Below are positions 20,123-31,639 of a stretch of DNA of 64,000 bases, in pieces. The notes under the pieces are model-generated. The model had not been told where the DNA came from and did no database searches. It was given only the letters and a program-made list of their open reading frames with translations. Origin of the DNA: Trichopria drosophilae. Its lineage: Eukaryota > Arthropoda > Insecta > Hymenoptera > Diapriidae. The stretch covers positions 135,739,001 to 135,803,000 of the forward strand of contig CM059582.1 of the NCBI GenBank assembly GCA_030407085.1, given 5' to 3'. The position numbers and the translations under genes were made by a program. Position 1 is the first letter of the stretch. Every line of letters starts with the position of its first letter.

Positions 20123-22153
20123 TCATGATGTACCCATGATGTTCCCGAACCTCAGCTGAAAAAACCTGATTTTGGACATAACGGCACCAAATAAGTGCGC
20201 TTGAGAAATAAAACGAGACTCAAATAGACAGGCGTCTTCCTCTTTCGGAGCACGACTCCGCCATTTAAATAAAAGTGAAGTCACTCGCAGCAATTTTCCC
20301 CAGTCAGAAAACTTCGTTCCCAAATTCCATTCTTCCACCGAGGCCAAATGACTCTGTAAAACCCGCTCTTCTAGATCAACCTTAGAATCTAGGATAGGAA
20401 GAGATTCTGGCCACTCTGACTCAGGACGGCTCAACCACTCTGGTCCACACCACCAAAGTGAACTATCCGCGAGTTTAGTGACCGTACAGCCACGAGAGGC
20501 CAAATCTGCGGGATTATCTTGTCATCTGACATGGCGCCAGATCATTTGGGGTTCAGAGGACTGAATAACAGCCGTGCGATTGGCAACGAACACCTTCCAT
20601 TTGGATGGGCAACCTGCAATCCAGATCAGTGTTACCGACGAATCCGACCACGCGTGCACTTGTTCAACAGCTAATGAAGCAGCGACCCACATCATCAATC
20701 TAGATAGCAATTCCGCCGCACATAGTTCCAAGCGAGGAATCGAAAGATGACCTTTAGAGGTGGAGCTACGCGTGTCTTCGAGGTCAACAGCTGCACAGTT
20801 ATCGACGATTCTTACACGGCTCGTACGTAGACAACGCCAGAGTATGCATGTTGCGAGGCATCGCAGAACCCATGAAGCTGCAGCGCACTGGAGGGGGAAA
20901 TTCCCAACCAACGAGGGATCAAAATGCTTGAAAGATGGGGAAGGTCAACACAAATGTCATTCCATAATTGCGCAATTGGGAATGGGAGTGGAGTCTAAAC
21001 CTAATAACCACATCTTTTGCATGATCACTTTGGCCACGATGACAATGGGAGAGACTAAACCCAAGGGGTCATAAAGCTTCGCGATATAAGAAAATACCGA
21101 TTGTTTCGTCGGATTGAGAGGAACATCGGCTTGCACAGGGAAATTGAAGCTATCCGATGCAGGAGACCATGACAGCCCTAATATACGTAATTGTAGGTCA
21201 GCCTGCAACGTCTTTGAGTTTACAGCTTCGCAATGTGATGAGGGCAGACCTGATAGCAATTCTGGCGAATTAACAGACCATTTTTGCAATGGTAGACAAC
21301 CAGCATGCATCAATTCAATCATTTCATCTCGCAATTGAAGACATTCGTTTAATGAAGACGCGCCGAAAAGAGTATCGTCTACGTAAATATTGCGGTTCAG
21401 AGCCTCTACCGCTTGTGGGAATTTATGACCCTCGTCCTCCATCAATTGTTGCAGCACCCTTAATGATAAGTAGAGAGCCGGTACGGTTCCGTAGGTAACG
21501 GTCATTAAGCGAAATGTTTAAATATCATTGTCCTTGAAAGAACGCCAATGTATTAGTTTATAGCGAGTGTCATCAAAATTTACACGAATTTGCCTGAACA
21601 TTTTGGCGACATCTGTCGTATATACATACTTATGACAGCGCCATCGCAATAAAATAGAAGGTAATTCTTCATGGAGAGTGGGCCCTACGAACAAATGGTC
21701 ATTCAAAGAAACACCGTTTGATGTGGGACAGGAAGCGTTAAAAACGACTCTCACTTTAGTTGAAGTGGAACTCTCTTTTAATACCGGATGATGCGGTATA
21801 TAAGAACACTGTTCCACTTCATTAGCGGAATATGGTATCATATGCCCCATAGTCAAAAAGGTGCGGAGGAAATCGTGATATTCGTGCTCTAAATGTGAAT
21901 CGCGCGACAATCGACGTTCTAAACGTTCGCAGGCTTTTAACGCAATAGTTGACGAACTGCCCAAATCCAATCGCGGAGCTTGCAGAAAGGGAAGTTGTAC
22001 ACAATACTGACCACCTGCATCTCGTGTCGTATTTTTAAATAATTTTTCGCACTCGCGATCTTCGAAACTTTTGCATTGGGCTTTGGGTAGTTCCTCAACT
22101 GTCCAAAACTTTTGGAGCGCTAAATTCAGATCAGAATTAGAGGTTACACGCAA
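20123..22153 (-). pseudogene. BEL-1 reverse transcriptase and RNase H
   Basis: The BEL-type RT begins in 21518-22153 (LQKFW..EELP, VRVVFNASCPTSNG, YTTDVAKMFRQIRV). It continues after a frameshift near 21510 in 20957-21505 with the catalytic IYVDDTLFGA box and RILGLSW, and KLYDPLGLVSP downstream. RNase H follows in 20522-20911 (LSIPRLELCAAELLSRL, WSDSSVTLIWI) after another frame change near 20930. The C-terminal connection to integrase is 20123-20503. At least three frame breaks make it inactive. Confidence 0.85.
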
Positions 22154-22159
22154 TGACGT

Positions 22160-23580
22160 GACTTTATTGACGGTGTTATCGCAAGTGCTAGGTGCGAGCA
22201 GCGGACCCTACAATAACCATCCGAATATACTCGCTTGAGCCGTCAGAGAATTTTCTATCGTCCGTAAACCATCGCGCAACAATGCGACATACACATCTGC
22301 GCCAAGAATCAACATAATCGGCTCCTTAGACGCAAATGTGGTATCTGCGAGTTGAAGTCCTTATAAATGGGACAATATGCATAATATCATGCAAAAGTCA
22401 ATGATGCTTTTTGCGACAACTCTGGCAATTATTTTTTTGCTTGCACTGCATCGGAAAATGTCCACTGCGCAGTTGTAACAAAGCCGTCGGTTGCGAACCG
22501 TTTTTAACCTTTCTTCAACCGATAATTCTTTAAAAGTAAAACATTGACTTAAGTTATGAAAAGCTTGACAAATAATGCAAGTTGGCGAAGGCGCCGCCGA
22601 GCTATTTGACGCGACATGTGACGAAACTCGCGAAGTTCTTCCGGATGCACTAGACTTAGTAGAAGGCTTGGAAGATGAACTAAATGTAGGAGTTTTAAGC
22701 CCTGAAATGGTTAAAGATTGTGACCGATGAATTAAAAATTTTTCCAATGCGTCAAATTTTGGAAATACCTCTAAAGTCACAGCTGCATTTTCCCACTCCC
22801 GTCGCGTTGTGTGATCTAATTTTAAGACCGTAAGAACAACGAGTAAACTGTCCCACTGGTCCACAGGCTGTCGCAATCTTTTTAACGAGGCTAATATTGA
22901 ACGAGTCTGATCAACTATAGTGCGCAATAAACACGATTTATTTGACGACATTGGACTAATATTTAACAGCTGTGAGATTAAGGAAAAAATTAGCACATGG
23001 TCATTTGAATAACGCTCTCTAATCATTTTCCCATCCTCCGCGAAGGTGTCATCGACGATCGGAATATCTCTAATTAAATTAAGAGCTTCGCCCGTTACAC
23101 TCATTTTAAGATAATGCAAACGTTGTACATTACTTAAGGCTGGATCGTCGACGATGATGCTCTTCAACAAGTTCCTAAAATTCTTCCATGATGCGACGTC
23201 ACCAGAGAATGTTGGCAAATTAATCCTGGGAAGTACCTGGAAAGCAGTCGTTGCGGAGGCAACATTTCTTGAGCCGATGCCAGTAAATCCATAATTTACG
23301 AAAAAATTTCTTCTTGCGTTCCAAACTCGTCCTGGGTGAAATAGTCCAAGGTAGCCCGAGTATATGGAGAAGTTTCCGTCAGAATTGTAAACTGCTGCTC
23401 CTTAATATCCTGCCATAAATTTAAAGCACGCTCTTGAAGCGACTGAATTAATGGTGCCTTGGCAGTATCAGGCTGCAAATCCCGTGCATGGGCAAGCATT
23501 CGGCTCAGTGACTCGAAGGGAGACAATTGAACAAGCATACAATCCGAAGCAGTTCCTCTAGATCTGGTCTTTTCCGACAT
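22160..23580 (-). pseudogene. BEL-1 Gag and protease remnant
   Basis: Gag starts at 23580. A stop at complement 23296-23298 and a frameshift near 23240 separate the N-terminal frame from 22361-23218, which has the DUF1759 motif LPTFSGD..WKNF and Cys-rich knuckles near its end (CIICQ..H..SQC, RRLCYNC). Sequence just downstream (22190-22360) jumps to the end of the protease region (LILGADVY, IFGW), so the D-S/T-G protease active site has been deleted. Confidence 0.78.
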
Positions 23581-24282
23581 GATGTCAAACTTGAATTATG
23601 TCACTTGAATTAGTGTATAAGTGTGCTCAAAATCAAGAGTGCACTAAACTGCACTAGGAGGCACTCATGAAATTGACAGTCCACGGCGAATGTCTCAACA
23701 AATGGAGAATAGCTTCTTCACCTTTTGTACAGGCGTGCACGTTTGGCAAAGGTGTGCACGGCAACTCACAAAGGCACAGAGCGACATACGACCAAACGAA
23801 GCTACAACGCATGAGCGCGTCAAAGGTAGCAGACACGTGACAATTAATTCACGCGGAGTGATGCACTCGATGCCTGAGAGTGACGCGGTTCCAAACTTTG
23901 CACGCGAATATGAAATGTCCAATGAAGCGCGTGAGACCCGATGACGTGACGTGAACCACGCTACGATGCTTGCGCACTAGCTGCACGAGGTACGGTCGCA
24001 CGAAATCGTACAACGAAAGTTTTTGCACTAATACATTTTTCTGCGGTTTATGCAATTTATGCAGGAAAAAAAACAGCAACACTAAGCGGTGCAGTTTCAA
24101 TCCAACTTATGCGTCACTAAAATGCATTATACTGAACGCTGACAAGGAAACATCCATAATTCCAAATTGAAAGTCGGACGACCACGTGCATGCTGACGCG
24201 ATTGCAAATATCCGAAATGGCGATCCGATGTTCGACGGCAGGAAAATTTTTTATGACGATTTTATCGATTTCAGGGTACAGC

Positions 24283-24300
24283 ATCCGGCTCGAAGGACCA
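24283..24300 (-). promoter_or_regulatory. BEL-1 primer-binding-like site
   Basis: Minus strand TGGTCCTTCGAGCCGGAT lies directly inside the 5' LTR. BEL-2 has AGGTCCTTCGAGCCAGAT at the same place (29246-29263), 16 of 18 bases identical, so this is a conserved feature of the family rather than chance. Confidence 0.65.
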
Positions 24301-24746
24301 TAGAAACGAGTACCAACACTTTTAAAGCAAGAAATCGTATTTTTAAATTGCATAAAAAAAACTCGATGTAGTTCGATTGGCGAATAATAAAAAAAATAAT
24401 AAAATAAAATAATAAAAAAAAATACGGCGGTACCGCACGAACGCCGATCGAAACCTCGATCGCATATCGGAGCCTTAGGAAATACGAGATTTTATTAAGG
24501 CAAATCAAAGAAAGCACTCACGGTGATTTTGCAAAGAAAACTGTATATTAAAACTTAGAATACAGTGAGAGCGTCTCGGAGTAATTTTCCCGATTTGCGC
24601 GCGCAGTTCACCGAGCGCGTGATCTTGCCGAACTGTATTCTTTTCTTATCAAAAGGTACGTGTCATGTTGGAATCGGTGCGCACGAAAATTTCGTCGATC
24701 ACGTGATTATCAGGTAAAGTTAATTCATACGCAACCAAGTAGAACA
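24301..24746 (-). repeat. BEL-1 probable 5' LTR
   Basis: On the minus strand it would start TGTTCTACTTGGTTGCG and run to about 24301, just before the primer-binding-like sequence. The part matching the other LTR is 24321-24737. A (A/T)-rich AATAAAAAA insertion (about 24384-24423) is specific to this copy. Confidence 0.65.
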
Positions 24747-24898
24747 AATAAGATAGTAGTCTAATTTTCAATTAATAAGATTGATTATAGGCTAATTTTA
24801 GTAGATTGAACATATTTTATCAATCATACCATTTACCCGATCAAAAACTGCATCTAGCATTCAGAATTTTATTCTTGGAAATTTAAAAATAAAACATA

Positions 24899-25703
24899 TG
24901 TTACGATTTTCTTGTAACGTGAAGTTATTTATAGTCTTTCGATTGATTCCCGGTAGCTGGGAATCAGGTTAGGAATTGGGATCTCCACACAAAGAGGATT
25001 GACACCCCACACTATGTCGTTAATTTATGTAATTTTATTTAAAGTGGAACATGCCAACTGTCCGTCTTACAAGAGTACCGAATTCAGTACTGTTCGCGAA
25101 GAATCGCTAGGAGTAGTCGCCGAATCTGCTATTGATGGTAGGAGCCCGTTATCTTACGAGATCTTCGACAGTCCGATTATTCGCGTTGAGGCCGGACTTG
25201 GGAGATCCGAAGCCCGAAATGATTCTTTAGGCTCGCGAGATCTTTACTATCTACGTGTCACGGGCCGGTTCCGTCGAGCGGAGGTTCGTACTCCTTGATC
25301 TCTATAATGATTCTGAGTTTGCAATTCTCGTTGCCCTTTTTATATCCCGTCCGTTCCCTATGGAATTCTCGCATTCCCTTATTCTGCTACAATACGCATA
25401 TTCTTAGAATTGACGCGTAATTTATGAGCTATCGATTTCGGGAAACTATCTCATATTCTGTTATCGCGGTAGATAAGAGTTCGGAGTAACCCGTCAAGTT
25501 TGACATGTTTATGTCCGTGCGGGTGAACAATCTAGCTGTGCACATCCGGAGTGACTCATGATTCAAAAGTTAGGCCGCACGTTCAGCTTTCGCGGTGAGT
25601 CATGTCAGATGAATTTGCGAACGATGCTTGGTCTTATCGTCGTGATTGACTCAATCATCAAGCTTAAGGATTGTTGCTAGGTGCATGGCCAGCATCCGTA
25701 ACG
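24899..25703. repeat. Solo LTR 1 (Gypsy-like) with CATA target duplication
   Basis: An 805-bp block starting TGTTACG and ending CGTAACG (probably once CGTAACA), with CATA immediately before (24895-24898) and after (25704-25707). Its termini and target duplication resemble the Gypsy at 587-9380, but the interior is a different sequence. No internal region is attached, so it is a recombination remnant. Orientation not determined. Confidence 0.7.
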
Positions 25704-25975
25704 CATAGTATTAAAGTTCGAGGTTTATTTTTAATTAAGACAAATACATCGAAAAACTAAAATTTTGTACAAGAAATTTCAAATTTTTTAAAAATAATAT
25801 TTTCCAATGTTTCAGTCGGCCAGCAGTTTTTAAATAGCAGTTCTTTAAGAAGGTTTAACTTTTAATTTTGTGAATATCTGGTGTAATACAAATATTTACC
25901 AACATTACAACCATTCTAAGATTTAAAGCATTATGAATGTTTAACAATTATAACAGAAATCCTTTTAAAGAACTG

Positions 25976-26794
25976 TGTAATGCCCTTTCCTGGTATTACT
26001 TATTCGGCGTTTTACCGCCGCCGTATCGGGGCCGGCTACCGTCTCCGGTGAGACTTTAACATCTTCGTGGACGTTGCGCCAGGTAGCGGCCCGACGACGT
26101 CGTTCGCTCGTCCGGACAATTTAATGCCCGAGCCCGGCTGACTCGGGGTCTTTTCGCGACCCGCACTCGCCCTCACGAGAACACGAGATCTCGTCCCAGA
26201 GGGGGACGATGTCTCGCCTCCTGCCGCGCCTGAAAGGTGCTCGAACTCGCGGGGATTGCCACGCACTGCAATCCGTCTTTTTATCGATGAAAGGACAGGT
26301 GCATGCAAGGGAGGATGGTGGCAAGAAAATTATCGCTTTATTTGTTGCACACAAAGAATACTTATTATTCGCAAAAAATCTATCGGCTCGAGGCCACTTA
26401 CATTTGCTCTCGTCGAGCTAGATAGGGCGGCTTCTGCAGGCCCTAGGGGTCGTCTGATGCACGGCCCTCTCGATCTCGCTCCAACACAAAAACACTCCAA
26501 AAACTTATCTCGGATAACTCTCACGGAATTCTCAACGGGACACCAAAACTCGGACGTACTCCTGCTCGCGTATTTGATGTCTCGGCACTGACGTCCGAGA
26601 CCAGACTGACTACTGGTCGTCTCGTTATCGCGCTCCGCGACCGTCGCGCCGAGTCGTCTCGTGGGCCTTTTATAAAGCTCGTCGCTTCTTACCGACCACG
26701 CTGTCGGTATATTACCGTCCCCTCCATCGGTATTTTATCGTCTTAGTGTAGAGCTCCGAGGTTACGAGAGGAGAATTGTAACCGGCGTGTTACA
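25976..26794. repeat. Solo LTR 2 with ACTG target duplication
   Basis: An 819-bp GC-richer block in AT-rich DNA. It starts TGTAA and ends TTACA (inverted termini), with ACTG directly before (25972-25975) and after (26795-26798). It contains a TATA-like CTTTTATAAAGC near 26667-26678, suggesting a plus-strand promoter. No coding region is attached. Open frames inside it are chance. Confidence 0.72.
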
Positions 26795-26798
26795 ACTG

Positions 26799-27185
26799 TT
26801 ATTTAGAAACTGCAGGCTGACTCAAAAAATTGGAAAATATTATTCCAAAATATTTGAAAATTCTTTCACACAATTTTTATTCAATTGTCATTTTCTTTGT
26901 CTGCTATAATTGTTAAACATTCGCAATGCTTTAAATCTGAGAATTGTTGAAATTGGTAAATGTTTGCACAACACCAGATATATACTTAATTCTCATTCAA
27001 GAAATAACGACAAATTGTTGCCTAATTTCGAATTAAGCAGTTTAAATTTGCAAATAAATACTTGTCGATAAAGAATTACCCAAAATCCACTGAAAATTTG
27101 AAAATTGTAAATGTTTAATACTATAAAAAGATTTTAAAATGAAGTAATTCTGCTTAAGAGTGCTCCGGACCTCGGAAGTGGCATC
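26799..27185. other. AT-rich sequence without recognised features
   Basis: Non-coding and A/T-rich, with no repeat boundary found. Confidence 0.4.
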
Positions 27186-27189
27186 CCGC

Positions 27190-27535
27190 AGCGGTAGCGC
27201 CGAAACTATCCAGAGTTGAAAAAAGGCAAAAAACCATCATGAAAAATGACAGCTTGTCACGGGTATCTAAAACTTACTTTGCTCGAATTAAAAACACACA
27301 TTTCTCGTGACAATTGCGGCAACTGCCACTTTCCTGCCTCAATGCAGTTATTATAGCAATTTTTTCAGGTTGATTCGATGAAAAATAAAGCTGCCATATC
27401 ATGGCCAGGATCCGAGTTGTATTTGGCATCTTCAACGAAGGATTTTTAGCTGCAGTCGGAGAGAGGCACCCTCTGAAAGTGCAAGTTTAGTCAGACTCCC
27501 TCGCTGACTAAAACAGGGCAATGTACCTTTTTTAA
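27190..27535. repeat. Dispersed repeat X, copy 1 (without MITE)
   Basis: Colinear with 44455-44955: shared blocks include CACGGGTATCT-AAACTTAC, CTCGTGACAATTG, AATGCAGTTATT, GATTCGATGAAAAAT and GATCCGAG. Where copy 2 carries a MITE, this copy reads straight through GACTAAAACAGGG, giving the empty site. Confidence 0.7.
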
Positions 27536-28895
27536 ATGTTTAATACTATAAAAAGATTTTAAAATGAAGGAATTCTGCTTAAAAAGAATTACATTGAGTT
27601 ATTGATAAAGTAAAAAGGAAATAAAAAATATTCAATTTACCCAATAAGTAATATGGTTAACACACAAGGTTAGCACTGTATTTTTTCTTCGAAGTTCGAA
27701 GAATTAAATTCTACATGCCAGGTGCACTTTTTGATCAGGACAATGCTATGATTGATAAAAAATGTGCAATGTAATAAAAGTAGCCAATAAACAATAGTCA
27801 GAAAGCCGGACTAGAATCTTATTTTTTCAACTTTTGGCAGCTTCTATCACCATAAACATGGTATCAGTGGTTGTGGGTTTCCTTGGTTGAACAACAACAT
27901 AAAAGTGAATGTTAATTTTCTCTTACCCAAATTAATAATTGAGCAATTTTAAGACTTAAAAAACTTTCAATAAACTCTCGTCGCTTTTAACTGAATTACT
28001 AACTTTAAATATTGAATTTGCATATACAAAATACCATTTGGATTTCTTGACAATCAAAACTCACTGTAAATTCACTATGAAATATGAAAATTATAACAAA
28101 AATAAATAAAATCATCTACTAAAAGAACCCAGAATGTTTCAGAAATATTTTTAAAAAGTTTCAAAACGTCCTAGAAACGTTCTGGAAATTTATAAAAACG
28201 TTTCTGAAGCATTCTGGATTTCGTACCGGTTGGGTAATTGCAAAAATGGCACTAATAGTTAAAATTAAAAATTAAAAATCTAGACTAATTTTCGAAGAAC
28301 TGACTTACTAATCGTGCGGCTTTAATACTTTAGAAACATTTGAGCCAATGTCGCCGCTTTGAATATAAATAAAAATCGCTCCGGGATTTGAAAATGTTGT
28401 AAGTTTAAAGGAAAAGTAATATCCTCGATTAATGTTTAAACAACTAGCTTGCTTATTGGTCGAATTTCGGATCGATTAATGGGAAAATAATATTCTAGTA
28501 AAATTTTCAATCAACCAGATAACTTATAGGGTAATTTTATTGTTTTACAAACATTTTACCTCTTTTTAACTCCCACAACATTGCATTATTTCTACAATGT
28601 TAATAATAAAAGTGCGTGTTTACGCGTTCGCGTCAATTAACAATGCTTTCCTTCCGGTGACATCGAGATCGCTCGCCGCCATTCGGAGAAAGACTCTACG
28701 TGATTCCCGGAAATGGCCCGCTCCCCAGTTCCCTGCATTCCATGCCAACAGTTATGTAAACACGTCTAATCCGATCTCACACGTTTAAGCTGTAAATGTA
28801 CGTGGCCAAATAGCCGCGACGGCCTCGAAGCTGAAATTATATAATAATTATACGATGACAATATTATTTGCCACTGTTGCACATATGTTTACTTG
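27536..28895. other. AT-rich intergenic sequence with a dispersed repeat
   Basis: No gene. 27855-27965 matches 15075-15190 (GGGTTTCCTTGGTTGAACAA and a TATA/ATAAAAGTG box). The rest is A/T-rich with no recognised features. Confidence 0.45.
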
Positions 28896-29245
28896 TGTTA
28901 TAATATTGGCAACACTGCGGTACGCGCTAGCGCCACTAGTGGTTTGCGGTCGAAAGAAAAATAGAGTTAGTTGACCTAGCACCACAGTCCAAGGAGCATA
29001 CTCGATTGGTCACATTTGTTCGTATTCACCAAATCTCGTTCGAGACGATGCGCACATTACAATTTCGATTGCTTTGTTCAACCCGAGTGCGACACTTCAA
29101 CATTTCCAAACAATAAACTTATTAATTCGGCTAAATTCAGAGTTGCTTAATTTACAGTCCATTTTCAACTCCAAATCTCGAATCGGCGAGGAACGTGAGT
29201 GAATATTTGGAAGATATATAAACGAACTAAAATCATTCGCCAACA
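28896..29245 (+). repeat. BEL-2 5' LTR
   Basis: 350 bp beginning TGTTATAATATTGG and ending CGCCAACA, directly followed by the primer-like site. An AATAAA lies near 29111. No second LTR in the window, so the call rests on termini and position. Confidence 0.7.
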
Positions 29246-29263
29246 AGGTCCTTCGAGCCAGAT
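29246..29263 (+). promoter_or_regulatory. BEL-2 primer-binding-like site
   Basis: AGGTCCTTCGAGCCAGAT directly after the LTR, 16 of 18 bases identical to the corresponding site in BEL-1. Confidence 0.65.
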
Positions 29264-30100
29264 TAGTTCAATAAGAAAATTCTGCTGCCCCTAGTGCGTA
29301 ATTCTGTTCGTAACACTTTGAGAAACGGGAGTAGTAAAAAACATACATTTTGGTGTTTTGCCCCTAGTGCGTGATTGCATGGTTGGGAACCGGAAGTCGC
29401 CATCTTTTTTTTGAAGCACGTTTTCACGTTCGAAGCGCCACGTCTCCGCGCGAATCGGAACTTGGACGGTCCCTACTGCAGTAGTACTTCCCTTATTATG
29501 TAGCGCTATCTCTCGGCGCCAGAAAACGCGGAACCCCTCCAGTGTCGCATTGTGCCCAAGGCTCTTCAGTCGTGACATCGAACACGTGAAGTGGGACGAT
29601 CACCCGTCTTTGTGCATTCTCGGCGCAACGATTTGGAAGCGACGCCCCACCAGAAATTTTCGCAGTGCCTCCATTACCGCGCCAATTACACGATCGAATT
29701 CAGAACTCTCTATTGCGGTCTGTACGATCCATCCGTAGCCTATTCCGAAACCAGCGAGGGTCGCGTCTTTCCAGTTTGGTGCCACGTCAAATCAAAGCCC
29801 AGTGAAGATAATGTCGCCGAAATTGAGAAAGTCCGTTATTTCCGAGGATGACAATCATCGAGTTGAACCGTTGATTTAGAGTCAGTTAGCGTTACTCGCG
29901 TCTAAACGCGCTGCAAATGCAGTTGCCGAAATCCCAGCTGACGATCTATCAGTCACAGTACTGAATGGACGATTGAAATATCTAAAACGTGACTGTGATA
30001 AATTTTTAAAAATTCACGACGAATTGAAGTCATAGCTACCCAAGCGGATAAAGAAATAATAGACTATTTAAAACAAAAATATGTCAGGAAAGCCGAAAAC
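29264..30100 (+). other. BEL-2 leader and degraded gag start
   Basis: Contains GCCCCTAGTGCGT twice (near 29287 and 29360) and mostly CpG-rich sequence with short open frames. From about 29880 the sequence becomes gag-like but is broken by stops. A clear start codon is not apparent. Confidence 0.45.
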
Positions 30101-30121
30101 GCGTTCTTCGAAGCTCTTGAT

Positions 30122-31138
30122 TTGATGCAAAGCCTTAAGACGGAAGAAGCCCCGCAGACGAATGGTGACTGCTCAAGGTTAACGAGATCAGTCGTTAACG
30201 CAAAGTTGCCTAAGATAAGTTTACCGAGTTTTTCTGGAAATTATCTCGATTGGCATAATTTTTCGAATCTTTTTCGGTATTTAATTCATAATTTGCCTCA
30301 TTTGCCAAAATCCGAAAAGCTTCAGTATTTAAAAGCAAGTCTTACGGGACAAGCCGCGAGTTTAATTAAAAACGTTACGATTTCCGATGCGAATTACGAC
30401 AGTGCTTAGGCTACTCTCATTGCGCAATATAAGCACACGCGTGTAATTATTTAGGCCTATTTGCAAGCCCTATCAGATATTCCTTAAGTTTCGATCGATA
30501 ACTTGTGGGAATTGAAACGACTTTGCGATACTAGCTATGAAGCGATTGAGGGTTTAATTAATTTCAAACGACCTGTGCAACACTGGCACGATTTACTCGT
30601 CTTCATTTTATTTAAAGAACTAGACCATCATTCGCGTAAAGAATGGGAAATCTCGAATGGTAATTCAACCGAATGTCCGACATTGTCAAAATTTAGAGAA
30701 TTCTTAAACGCTCGTGTACATACCTTAGAAGCATTTACGGTTTCAACGCTAATGGGATCTAAAGAAGATAATGATCGAATAAAAAATCGTCCAAAAAATT
30801 CCCATTCCGTCCAAATTTCTAGTTCAAAAGAAAAATGCCCATGACGTCAGCGTGATCACCGAATATACGATTATGAGAAATTCAAAGCGATGACAATCGA
30901 GAAGCGTGATGCCGTCGCGCGTAAAAATCGAATGTGTATTAACTGTTTAAGTACATCAACCAAAGTCGCAAACTGTACTAGTAAATATACGTGTACTATT
31001 TGTTCACGTAGGCATCACACATACTTACATACGGTAAATAATGTTTCGACTACCCAACCGGCTGTCAATGGAACTGCACCTGTTGAAACTAATGGTGTTT
31101 CTAACCGATTCGGTGAATTTAGATGCCGCCATTTCTAG
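30122..31138 (+). pseudogene. BEL-2 Gag
   Basis: Three frames. 30122-30409 has the DUF1759 motif LPSFSGNYLDWHNF and KLQYLKASLTGQAASLI. 30503-30844 continues the helical region (PVQHWHDLLVFILFKELD). 30890-31138 has Cys/His knuckles (CINCLSTSTKVANC, CTICSRRHHTYLH). Stops at about 30407, 30481 and 30841 break it. It would form the particle and bind RNA. Confidence 0.78.
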
Positions 31139-31370
31139 CTGTAGTAGGCCGCAAATGACTACGGGTAATGCGGTGATCAGCACGTCAGTTCTGTTGGCAA
31201 TCGCTCTCGTAAGAAATACGGCCGAAAATGGTAATTTCACAGTAGCTCGAGCCTTGATAGATCATGGGTCAGAGTGCTCGTTTCTAAGGGAATCGATCGC
31301 ACAATTGTTACCATTACCGCGAAAAAGGGAATACGTTAATATAAACGGCGTAGGTGGCGGTACGGCATAA
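31100..31370 (+). pseudogene. BEL-2 protease remnant
   Basis: A frame with VARALIDHGSECSFLRESI. The active-site triad region of BEL proteases is normally D-Q/S-G-S; here D-H-G-S. It overlaps the end of gag in another frame and is followed after stops by LLIGADLCGEIL (31580-31615) and TIFGWILTGPI (31650-31690), the end of the protease region. Confidence 0.7.
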
Positions 31371-31639
31371 AATAGATAACGAATAAAATTATCGGTTTCA
31401 TTTTTTTGTCACGCTACGACAATGAAAGCTCAGTGATCTCTTCCAGAGCCTTTATCCTACAAAAGATTACTTTCTATCTTCCCAAACAATTTGCTCTACA
31501 TCGCGAGTACACTCATTTGCGTGACCTTACGCTTGCTGATCCGACTCCAACGGATACTGGTAACGTCGACTTGTTAATCGGTGCTGACCTTTGCGGAGAA
31601 ATCCTATTGAAAAGATAACGTACAGGTCCCCCTCACTCC

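Larger units (their letters stand above)
18378..24746 (-). mobile_element. BEL/Pao LTR retrotransposon, degenerate copy BEL-1
   Basis: A minus-strand BEL/Pao element. Direct repeats at 18378-18730 and 24321-24737 are the probable LTRs. Inside them, gag (DUF1759-type, 22361-23580) is followed by the end of the protease region, RT, RNase H and integrase down to 18889. A primer-site-like sequence (complement 24283-24300) just inside the right LTR matches the one in BEL-2. The coding region has several frameshifts and stops and lacks the protease active site. Exact LTR ends and a target duplication could not be fixed; the left LTR looks truncated against the poly(C) region. Confidence 0.82.

Noticed and set aside
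25000..25298. 99-residue plus-strand open frame
   Set aside because: It lies wholly within solo LTR 1, with no recognisable content.
26036..26591. Several open frames on both strands in GC-rich DNA
   Set aside because: All lie inside solo LTR 2; high G+C lowers stop frequency by chance.
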